From an uncultured Eubacterium sp. (GTDB taxonomy: Bacteria > Bacillota > Clostridia > Lachnospirales > Lachnospiraceae): DNA of 11,229 nucleotides. This document shows positions 1 through 6,262 of this stretch, piece by piece. The stretch's first letter is position 1. Each line of letters begins with the position of its first letter. The stretch is taken from positions 1 through 11,229 of the forward strand of contig URGC01000082.1 of the NCBI GenBank assembly GCA_900547255.1, written 5' to 3'. A program made the position numbers and the translations under genes. Under the pieces are notes generated by a model. It had not been told where the DNA came from, made no database searches, and saw only the letters and a list, made by a program, of their open reading frames with translations.

Positions 1-2191
1 CTGGGTCAGCCTTTGCTGTGTTGTTTCTGTTAAGTTCAACCTTAGCTCCATCAAGCAGGTTACCCCACTCAATTGACTGACCAATTGATAAAAGAACATT
101 ATCACACTTGATTGTCTTTAACTGTGCTTCATCATATGTTGGGTTAAATCTGCCATCTGCATCCTTAACGCTGACACATTTCTTGAATACAATGCCTGTA
201 ACCTTGCCATTCTCTGTAAGAATCTCTTTAGGTCCCCAGCCGTTCTCAATTACTATGCCATCTTCTAATGCCTCTGCAACCTCATCCTTGGCTGCTGGCA
301 TCTCTTCTCTTGACTCAAGGCAGAGAAGTGTAACACTTGATGAACCAGCACGTAATGCTGTTCCTGCAACGTCCATGGCAACATTACCACCACCGACAAC
401 TACTGTTGTGCCAGTAAGCTTTGCATCAGCTTCGTTCTTATTGCACTTCTTTAAGAAGTCAACACCTGTCATAACGCCATCAGCATCTTCTCCCGGAACT
501 CCTGCAAGTCTTCCGCCCTGAGCACCGATTGCTACATAAAATGCCTTATATCCTTCATCTCTTAACTGCTGGATTGTTACATCTTTACCAACCTCAACAC
601 CACATTTGAACTCAACACCCATCTCCTTGAGAACTTCTATCTCTGCGGCGATGATGTCTTTTTCAAGTCTGTATGAAGGAATACCCATAACAAGCATTCC
701 GCCTGGCTTGTCTGATTTTTCAAATACTGTGACAGGATAGCCTTTGCATCTTAAATAATACGCTGCTGACATACCTGCTGGACCTGCACCTATAACAGCA
801 ATTCTCTGTGGGAACTGCTTGCCCTCATGGTTCTCTGTCTTAGGCACATATCTCTTATCTGATTCTAACTCCTGCTTAGCTATGAACTTCTTAATCTCAT
901 CAATAGCTACTGGCGCATCTATTGTGCCTCTTGTACAGGCATCCTCACATCTTCTGTTACAGATTGCACCACAGACTGCTGGGAATGGATTTTCGTTCTT
1001 GATAAGCTTCAAGGCATCCATATATCTTCCCTCAAGTGCCATCTTAACATATCCCTGAACTGGCAGATGTGCCGGACAGGCTGTTTTACAAGGTGCTGTA
1101 CCTGTATCATAACAATTAATCTTAGCGTGGTCTCTGTAGTCTGGATCCCACTTATCTGGTCCCCACTTCGCAGCATCTGGAAGCTGTGCCTGTGGATACT
1201 TTATAGGACCTTCCTTAGTACATAACTTCTGACCTAACTTAGCTGCACCTGTTGGACAAAATTCTGCACAACGTCCACATGCAACACACTTTTCTGGTGT
1301 AACATGCGCTCTGTACGCTGATCGGGAAAGGTTAGGTGTGTTGAATAACTGTGATGTTCTAAGCGCGTTACAGACACCCGGCGCACAGTTACATATAGCG
1401 AATATCTTATCTTCACCATCAATGTTAGTTATCTGGTGAACAAATCCATTCTCCTCTGAACGCTGTAATATCTCCATAACCTCATCATAGTCAATATAAC
1501 GTCCCTTGCCTGTCTGTACGAGGTAATCAGCCATATCGCCAACACCGATACAAAGCTCGCCCTCAATCTCGTCTGTTCCTTCGCCTCTTAATCTCTGCTG
1601 TCTACGGCATGAACAGGCTCCGACTGCATATTTATCTTTGTACTTGTTAAGCCAGTGTGAAATATGCTCTACGCTTACTGATTCATTAATTGTATCTATC
1701 GCCTTCTCTACTGGAATTACGTGCATTCCGATTCCAGCTCCTCCCGGTGGCACCATAGGTGTAACCTTTTCAAGTGGAAGTCGTGACATATTCTCAAAGA
1801 AATCAGCAACTTTAGGATGAGCCTCAGCCTGCTCCTTATTCATAACGAAAAATTCTGCTGCGCCTGGAACGAACATTGGCAGTATGTACTGCTTGTGATG
1901 GTCTTCATTCTCCCAGTTGTACTCTATAATACCTATAACAGCCATCTCCTGAAGAAGCTTCTCAAGATGTTCAACTGACTTGCCAGTTTTCTTGGAAAGG
2001 CTTTCCACAGTCTCAGGAACTCTTACTTTCATCTTAAGAGCAACCTCTGCCATCTCATCTGTAAGTACTTCAGCTAATCCCCAATACTCAGGATCATCAA
2101 CTGTCAGTTCTTTAAGTCCAAGATGGTAAGGAATTCTGTCAGTAATTTTCTTACCGAGTTCCAGAATAACTTTCCTTGGTTCTTCTGCCAT
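1..2191 (-). CDS. Multidomain Fe-S / FAD-dependent NAD(P)H oxidoreductase (GltD-like), 3'-truncated by window edge
   Basis: The first 730 codons are present; the C-terminus lies beyond the left edge. The start at 2191 is fixed by an AAGGAGG ribosome binding site five bases upstream. Residues about 30-95 look like a small helical or winged-helix module. A cysteine-rich module follows, with ACSCR (192-196), a later single Cys and an ICNCAPGVC cluster. A ferredoxin motif CVACGRC sits at 302-308, continuing into a CP. A GltD/dihydropyrimidine-dehydrogenase-type domain has CKTAC at 368-372 and four cysteines spaced every four residues (407, 411, 415, 419). The FAD-binding motif GAGPAG is at 468-473 and the NAD(P)-binding GGGN at 600-603. 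In this superfamily such subunits pass electrons between NAD(P)H, flavin and Fe-S clusters to a partner such as glutamate synthase or ferredoxin. No partner gene is visible here, so the acceptor is unknown. Family assignment is firm; the exact reaction is not. Confidence 0.9.
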   Translation of the reverse strand, partial: MAEEPRKVILELGKKITDRIPYHLGLKELTVDDPEYWGLAEVLTDEMAEVALKMKVRVPETVESLSKKTGKSVEHLEKLLQEMAVIGIIEYNWENEDHHKQYILPMFVPGAAEFFVMNKEQAEAHPKVADFFENMSRLPLEKVTPMVPPGGAGIGMHVIPVEKAIDTINESVSVEHISHWLNKYKDKYAVGACSCRRQQRLRGEGTDEIEGELCIGVGDMADYLVQTGKGRYIDYDEVMEILQRSEENGFVHQITNIDGEDKIFAICNCAPGVCNALRTSQLFNTPNLSRSAYRAHVTPEKCVACGRCAEFCPTGAAKLGQKLCTKEGPIKYPQAQLPDAAKWGPDKWDPDYRDHAKINCYDTGTAPCKTACPAHLPVQGYVKMALEGRYMDALKLIKNENPFPAVCGAICNRRCEDACTRGTIDAPVAIDEIKKFIAKQELESDKRYVPKTENHEGKQFPQRIAVIGAGPAGMSAAYYLRCKGYPVTVFEKSDKPGGMLVMGIPSYRLEKDIIAAEIEVLKEMGVEFKCGVEVGKDVTIQQLRDEGYKAFYVAIGAQGGRLAGVPGEDADGVMTGVDFLKKCNKNEADAKLTGTTVVVGGGNVAMDVAGTALRAGSSSVTLLCLESREEMPAAKDEVAEALEDGIVIENGWGPKEILTENGKVTGIVFKKCVSVKDADGRFNPTYDEAQLKTIKCDNVLLSIGQSIEWGNLLDGAKVELNRNNTAKADP

Positions 2192-2239
2192 ATAGTCCTC
2201 CTTATGTTTTTGTTTATAAAAAGTTTCTTTTTTGTTTAG

Positions 2240-2268
2240 ATTATAATATCTTTTCCCTTACATTTCAA
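2240..2268 (-). promoter_or_regulatory. Sigma-A type promoter for the Fe-S/FAD oxidoreductase
   Basis: On the minus strand a -35 box TTGAAA (2268-2263) and a perfect -10 box TATAAT (2245-2240) are separated by 17 bp. Transcription would start near 2233, giving a leader of about 40 bases that ends in the AAGGAGG site before the ATG at 2191. Confidence 0.75.
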
Positions 2269-2339
2269 CCATTTTTGTAAAATTTTGTCAAATTATTGAC
2301 ATGCTTTAAAGCGATGAAGTACTGATTTATTTAAATTTG

Positions 2340-2426
2340 ATGATACCAGGGTCAAAAGGTCAGAAAGCCGATGCAAGCTTGCTTGCAAGAGGTTTTTTGA
2401 CCTTTTGACCCCTACATCATTTGATT
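2340..2426. repeat. Long-hairpin repeat, copy A (GGGTCAAAA family)
   Basis: A 14-bp perfect inverted repeat GGGTCAAAAGGTCA (2349-2362) / TGACCTTTTGACCC (2398-2411) extends inward to 21 paired positions (2349-2369 with 2391-2411) if two G-U pairs are allowed. After a 2x3 internal loop a further perfect 7-bp stem TGCAAGC/GCTTGCA (2372-2378, 2381-2387) closes on TT. The whole element folds as one rod of about 28 bp. Both G-U pairs become A-C mismatches on the other strand, so the plus-strand transcript is the better folder. The right flank ACATCATT after the GACCCC arm is shared with copy B at the right edge. No U-run follows, so it is not a standard terminator. It fits a dispersed intergenic or MITE-like repeat; function is unknown. 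Confidence 0.8.
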
Positions 2427-2450
2427 TAAAGTATACATATATGATAAAAT
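2421..2450 (+). promoter_or_regulatory. Probable promoter of the kinase-exporter operon
   Basis: TTGATT (2421-2426) and TAAAAT (2445-2450) are spaced by 18 bp, and transcription would begin near 2457. The -35 hexamer touches the right flank of repeat copy A, so the repeat may have supplied or shaped this promoter. The match to consensus is moderate. Confidence 0.5.
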
Positions 2451-2491
2451 TAAGTAATTGTAATCGTGTTTAATGTAATATTATGATATTA

Positions 2492-2509
2492 GGGCAAAAG
2501 TTTTTGCCC
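2492..2509 (+). promoter_or_regulatory. Leader stem-loop upstream of the kinase gene
   Basis: GGGCAAAA (2492-2499) and TTTTGCCC (2502-2509) form a perfect 8-bp inverted repeat around a two-base centre, about 35 bases after the predicted start site. It ends 14 bases before the GAAAGGA ribosome binding site. There is no U-run after it, so it is more likely an RNA stability or translation-control hairpin, or a protein site, than a terminator. It resembles a shortened version of the GGGGTCAAAA/TTTTGACCCC repeat. Confidence 0.45.
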
Positions 2510-2538
2510 ATATGATTAACACTGAAAGGACGCCTGAT

Positions 2539-3789
2539 ATGATTCCAGAATTTTCTCTTGAATACATTGGCAGCACACCTTATCTTGTCCCATATGGTCA
2601 GGCTGTGTCTTGTGGAGCTAAAGCTGTTAAATTAAATCCCACTGGTGCAGTTATGTGGGAAAAGCTATGTGATGCCATATCCTCATGCTCTGGTGACATC
2701 TGTTTTAATCCGATGTCCGTGGATTTAAGAAATGTCTGGCTTGACCTATTGTATAATTATTTCGAGGCAGATAACGGCAACGATAAATCCATTATCGCTG
2801 ATGATGCAGATGCATTTATACAGACATTGTGTAACAGCCATGTATTTAACACATTTATGTTTAACAACACTATCAACATTGACTCTGTGACTAAGCAGTT
2901 CAGCATCGCCGGACTTTCAATGTCATACAATGGCCCATCCAGAATGTATCCTGCGGATTTTGATTCATTTGCAATACCAGCTAATTCAAAATGTGACATA
3001 ACTATCAGCGTGGCTGGCAGCCTTTCAAGGAACTATCCGCTTGAAGAGCTTGTCATAGAGACCCGCGATGTGTGCATTTTTAAGAAAGAGGACGGATATT
3101 TTATTCTATTTAACATTTTCAGCGTAATCAAGGAATGTGAATTATACAATGACGGAAGGGTCAATCTCTTCTATAATATTCCATCTCTCAAAGAAAGCGG
3201 CAAATGTATACATGGAGTTCTCAATGATATTGACTACACGACCGGGACTTATGAAGTTTTCCACGCAATCCGTTTTGCGTACCTTTTCTTTAACCAGAAT
3301 CGTGGAATATATGCACTTCATTCTGCATCAATTCTATATAGAGACAGGTTGTGGCTTATAAGCGCGCCTTCCGGCACCGGCAAATCAACTCACGCTGGTA
3401 TCTGGAACAAAGTATATGGCATTCCTGTTATAAATGGCGATTTAAACTGTATTGATATATCAAAACTGCCACTTATTGTTAAGGGAACACCTTGGTGCGG
3501 CACTTCCGGTATATATGACAACAAAACTTACAGACTTGGCGGTATTATTCTTATATCGCAGGGAAAAGAGAATATTGTTACTCCTGCCGACAGGATGGAC
3601 AATATAATTCTCTCGGCTGCCAACAGATTAATCTCGCCTTCATGGACGAAAGATATGTTAAAAAGCAATATCAACGCAGCTAAGATTATCTGTGACAATG
3701 CGCTTATCTTTTCTTACTCATGCGACATGAGCGACAACGCGGCTGTTGTATGCAGGGAATATATAGACCATTACATGGATAATTTATAG
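2539..3789 (+). CDS. PqqD-like / HPr-kinase-like fusion protein (putative RiPP-type tailoring kinase)
   Basis: The product has 416 residues. The start at 2539 is chosen because GAAAGGA (2524-2530) lies eight bases upstream; the in-frame ATG at 2512 has no ribosome binding site and sits against a hairpin. Residues about 1-90 resemble PqqD-type recognition domains (a 'PYLVPYGQAV' strand, then 'KLNPTGAVMWEKL'). The C-terminal part is an HPr kinase/PEP-carboxykinase-like ATP-binding fold: ALHSA (His261), P-loop SAPSGTGKST (275-284), INGD (Asp301) and GTPWCG (316-321). The family phosphorylates Ser or Thr; HprK-like kinases of some lasso peptide clusters phosphorylate the peptide. The ABC exporter gene starts 23 bases downstream, so the two are probably co-transcribed. 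It could instead be a regulatory kinase, but no HPr gene is present. Domain calls are sound; the substrate is inferred. Confidence 0.8.
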   Translation: MIPEFSLEYIGSTPYLVPYGQAVSCGAKAVKLNPTGAVMWEKLCDAISSCSGDICFNPMSVDLRNVWLDLLYNYFEADNGNDKSIIADDADAFIQTLCNSHVFNTFMFNNTINIDSVTKQFSIAGLSMSYNGPSRMYPADFDSFAIPANSKCDITISVAGSLSRNYPLEELVIETRDVCIFKKEDGYFILFNIFSVIKECELYNDGRVNLFYNIPSLKESGKCIHGVLNDIDYTTGTYEVFHAIRFAYLFFNQNRGIYALHSASILYRDRLWLISAPSGTGKSTHAGIWNKVYGIPVINGDLNCIDISKLPLIVKGTPWCGTSGIYDNKTYRLGGIILISQGKENIVTPADRMDNIILSAANRLISPSWTKDMLKSNINAAKIICDNALIFSYSCDMSDNAAVVCREYIDHYMDNL

Positions 3790-3812
3790 ATTAATATATG
3801 GAGTAAAATAAC

Positions 3813-5576
3813 ATGGACACTATCAAACATGCCATTGCAAGAATTAAAGAAGGACTTCTCAAAGAGATGTTAAGCAACACTCTCTGGATGTACTCATATG
3901 TCAAAAGATACTGGCTTGCCATAATCATCTATACGCTTATAGGAATGTCTGGCGTTGTTATGGGTGTTATCACAAGCTATATCTCTAAAGACCTTGTAGA
4001 TATTATCACTGGCCACCAGACCGGCGAAGTAATCCTTACTTTCTGTATGATGATAGGGTTCGGCGTGGCTAACACGCTTGTATCCCAGATAAGCAGTTAT
4101 GTTTCCAACTGGATTAATATACGTGTGGATAACGAAATCAAGGCTGAGATATACGATAAGATTCTTATAACCGACTGGGAAAGCCTTACAACTTACCACA
4201 CAGGTGACCTGCTCACAAGATGGGGTTCGGATGCATCTAATATATCCGGCGGCGTTCTTAGCTGGCTTCCTAACATGCTTATATATCTTTTCCGGTTCAT
4301 ATCAGCTCTCGCAATTGTACTTGTAAATGACCCTACATTTGCAATATTTGCACTTCTTGGCGTACCAGTAAGCGCACTTATGTCACGTACACTCATGAGA
4401 CGTATGGTTAACAATAATAAGCGCAGTGCAGCTCTTAGTGCCAAAACCTCTGGATTTAACCAGGAAGCATTTTCTAATATACAGACTGTCAAAGCATTTG
4501 ACCTTGTAAAACTATATGGAAAGAGGCTTCGTGAGATTCAAAAGGAATATCTCGATATGAAGATGGAATTTAACAGAATGTCAATGCTCACATCCTTCAT
4601 ATTATCAACTGTCGGGCTGCTTGTATCTTATAGCTGTTACGGCTGGGGAATCTACCGTGTGTGGAGCGGTGTCATAAGCTACGGTACAATGACACTCTTC
4701 CTCTCAATGGCTGGACAGCTCACAGGTGCCATGAACTCACTTATATCGCTCGTTCCATCTGCCATAAGCATGTCCACTTCAATAACAAGACTTCGTGATA
4801 TATTGGAGATGCCTAAAGAGGATTACTCAGATGATGATGCAGTTAAAGAACTGGCTGACAGCAGCAAAGACTGTGGTATTAATGTCGAAATAAACGATAT
4901 GAGCTATACATACAAAACTGGAACCAATGTATTCTCACACGCATCTATCGAGGCTCATCCACATGAGATAATTGCTCTTGTAGGTCCATCTGGCGAGGGA
5001 AAAACTACCATGTTAAGAATTCTCCTCTCGCTTCTTACAGCAAATGAAGGACAATGCATTGTGTATGGCAGTGATAAGAATAAATCTGTTCACCTGTCAC
5101 CATCTACAAGAAAGCTTTTCTCGTATGTGCCACAGGGAAACACAATGTTCTCAGGAACTATTGCGTATAATATGCGCACTGTCAAACCTGATGCCACAGA
5201 TGAGGACATTATTGACGTTTTAAAGAAAGCCTGTGCATGGGAATTCGTAAGAGAGCTTCCAGACCAGATTAATACTGAGATTAAAGAGCGTGGCGGCGGA
5301 TTTTCTGAAGGTCAGGCACAGCGTCTTGCAATAGCAAGGGCACTCCTGCGCAAATCGCCGATACTGCTTCTTGATGAAGCCACATCTGCTCTTGATGTAG
5401 CTACAGAACGTCAGATACTTAAAAATCTTATGCAGGACGATTATCCAAGAACCTGCATTGTTACAACACACCGTCCAACAGTTCTTAACATCTGTGACAG
5501 GGTATATGCCATAAAGGATAAGCAGTGTACTATTCTTACAGATGAAGAGATTACAAAGATGATTGATGAGTTTTAG
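3813..5576 (+). CDS. Type I ABC exporter (fused transmembrane and ATPase domains), no peptidase domain
   Basis: This 587-residue half-transporter starts with a short amphipathic stretch, then about six membrane segments in residues 30-330, and an ATPase domain from about 365. Visible motifs are Walker A GPSGEGKTT (391-399), a Q-loop YVPQG, signature FSEGQ (497-501; Glu replaces the usual third-position Gly of LSGGQ), Walker B followed by DEATSALD (521-528) and the H-loop His553. All catalytic residues are present, so it should hydrolyse ATP as a homodimer or with a partner. There is no N-terminal C39 peptidase, unlike exporters that cleave double-glycine leaders. A GGAG site precedes the ATG, and the kinase gene ends 23 bases upstream, marking an operon. 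The class exports lipids, peptides or drugs. Context suggests it carries the kinase's substrate, perhaps the 147-residue protein encoded convergently. That link is inference. Confidence 0.9.
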   Translation: MDTIKHAIARIKEGLLKEMLSNTLWMYSYVKRYWLAIIIYTLIGMSGVVMGVITSYISKDLVDIITGHQTGEVILTFCMMIGFGVANTLVSQISSYVSNWINIRVDNEIKAEIYDKILITDWESLTTYHTGDLLTRWGSDASNISGGVLSWLPNMLIYLFRFISALAIVLVNDPTFAIFALLGVPVSALMSRTLMRRMVNNNKRSAALSAKTSGFNQEAFSNIQTVKAFDLVKLYGKRLREIQKEYLDMKMEFNRMSMLTSFILSTVGLLVSYSCYGWGIYRVWSGVISYGTMTLFLSMAGQLTGAMNSLISLVPSAISMSTSITRLRDILEMPKEDYSDDDAVKELADSSKDCGINVEINDMSYTYKTGTNVFSHASIEAHPHEIIALVGPSGEGKTTMLRILLSLLTANEGQCIVYGSDKNKSVHLSPSTRKLFSYVPQGNTMFSGTIAYNMRTVKPDATDEDIIDVLKKACAWEFVRELPDQINTEIKERGGGFSEGQAQRLAIARALLRKSPILLLDEATSALDVATERQILKNLMQDDYPRTCIVTTHRPTVLNICDRVYAIKDKQCTILTDEEITKMIDEF

Positions 5577-5632
5577 AGTTGTATGACAAATGTGTTGATA
5601 AGCTAATCCTTTTCGGGATATGGGGCGAAAAT

Positions 5633-5661
5633 AGCTGCCGCACGTAAATTGTGCGGCAGCT
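5633..5661. terminator. Bidirectional intrinsic terminator between the exporter and the 147-aa gene
   Basis: AGCTGCCGCAC (5633-5643) and GTGCGGCAGCT (5651-5661) form a perfect 11-bp GC-rich stem with a seven-base loop. It is flanked by TTTAATT on the right and by AAAATA on the left, which reads as a T-rich tail on the minus strand. It lies between two convergent genes and can serve both. Confidence 0.85.
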
Positions 5662-5686
5662 TTAATTGTGTCTTCTAATTAAATTA

Positions 5687-6130
5687 TCAATCGTACTTAC
5701 CCTGTACGTTAGTTGCATGATTACAACTCCATGTGACACCTGTGATAGCCAGAGCCTTAGTTGTTGCCTCATCAGCAGCCTTTGCCCATACCTTGAATGT
5801 TACGCTGTCTCCTGACCTATATCCGTTCGCATGTAAATCACGAGTTACAACAGCCTTATTACCAGAAAATGTACATGGAAATTCTGAATATGCATCTGTC
5901 AATGGAGCACTGAAGCTGATTACATAATTAACGCCTGTTGAGATATGCTCAACCTGTGAAGAATGAGTTGCTCTCATCTCAAATACGTTATGTGAACCAT
6001 TCCAGTTCTGAACTGACGAACCGCCTACTGTCCAGCAGTCTCCTCCGCCAACTTCAGTTCCACTTGCCATATAGACATTCTCACTTGAATCTTCAACCAT
6101 GCTTAAAACTGGTTTCTCATACTTAACCAT
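5687..6130 (-). CDS. Small 147-aa protein with a leader-like N-terminus; candidate substrate of the kinase/exporter
   Basis: The start at 6130 is preferred over an ATG nine bases upstream because the GGGGG ribosome binding site then has proper spacing (nine bases). Residues 1-24 read like a recognition leader: charged MVKYEKPV, then an acidic stretch and SSENVYMASG. A GGG (28-30) and Cys32-Trp33 follow. There is no hydrophobic signal peptide or membrane segment. The rest is rich in Ser, Thr, Val and His, has an alternating strand-like pattern, and contains ATHSS (54-58), HANGY (100-104) and cysteines 32, 86 and 136; this suggests a small beta-sandwich. I recall similar Lachnospiraceae proteins sharing the VYMASG-type start but cannot confirm it here. 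It could be a protein-sized RiPP-like precursor exported by the neighbouring ABC protein, or an unrelated surface protein. No function is assigned. Confidence 0.7.
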   Translation of the reverse strand: MVKYEKPVLSMVEDSSENVYMASGTEVGGGDCWTVGGSSVQNWNGSHNVFEMRATHSSQVEHISTGVNYVISFSAPLTDAYSEFPCTFSGNKAVVTRDLHANGYRSGDSVTFKVWAKAADEATTKALAITGVTWSCNHATNVQGKYD

Positions 6131-6193
6131 AATATACATCCCCCTAATTACTAAATAAAATCCGTATATTAATCAAGCCTCAACAAAAGTTGT

Positions 6194-6225
6194 ATATGCC
6201 ATATTTTGTCGAATATATGACATAT
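6194..6225. promoter_or_regulatory. Paired palindromes near the start site of the 147-aa gene (candidate operator)
   Basis: Two 11-base palindromes of the form ATATGNCATAT lie at 6194-6204 and 6215-6225. They differ only at the central base and start 21 bp apart, two turns of the helix. The upstream one falls between the -10 box and the predicted start site and the other just downstream, where a repressor dimer on each site would block transcription. The sequence is AT-rich, so chance is possible. Confidence 0.4.
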
Positions 6226-6227
6226 TT

Positions 6228-6256
6228 ATAATACCAATATAATTACGTATAGTCAA
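6228..6256 (-). promoter_or_regulatory. Sigma-A type promoter for the 147-aa gene
   Basis: On the minus strand TTGACT (6256-6251) and TATTAT (6233-6228) are spaced by 17 bp. Transcription would start near 6221 and leave a leader of about 90 bases, longer than those of its neighbours. The leader holds the small hairpin CAACTTTTGTTG and part of the twin palindromes. Confidence 0.7.
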
Positions 6257-6262
6257 TTAATT

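Noticed and set aside
108..521. Open frame of 137 codons on the plus strand
   Set aside because: It lies antisense to the FAD/NAD(P)-binding region of the oxidoreductase; its hydroxyl-rich translation is a shadow of that gene.
2286..2291. TTGACA on the minus strand as the -35 box of the oxidoreductase gene
   Set aside because: It is 40 bp from TATAAT, too far; TTGAAA at 2263-2268 has the correct 17-bp spacing.
2512..2538. Earlier ATG at 2512 as start of the kinase gene
   Set aside because: No ribosome binding site; the ATG lies two bases after a stable hairpin, whereas the ATG at 2539 has GAAAGGA at correct spacing.
2512..6139. Lasso peptide cluster
   Set aside because: A kinase and an ABC exporter are present, but no lasso cyclase (asparagine-synthetase-like), no transglutaminase-type protease and no short precursor were found.
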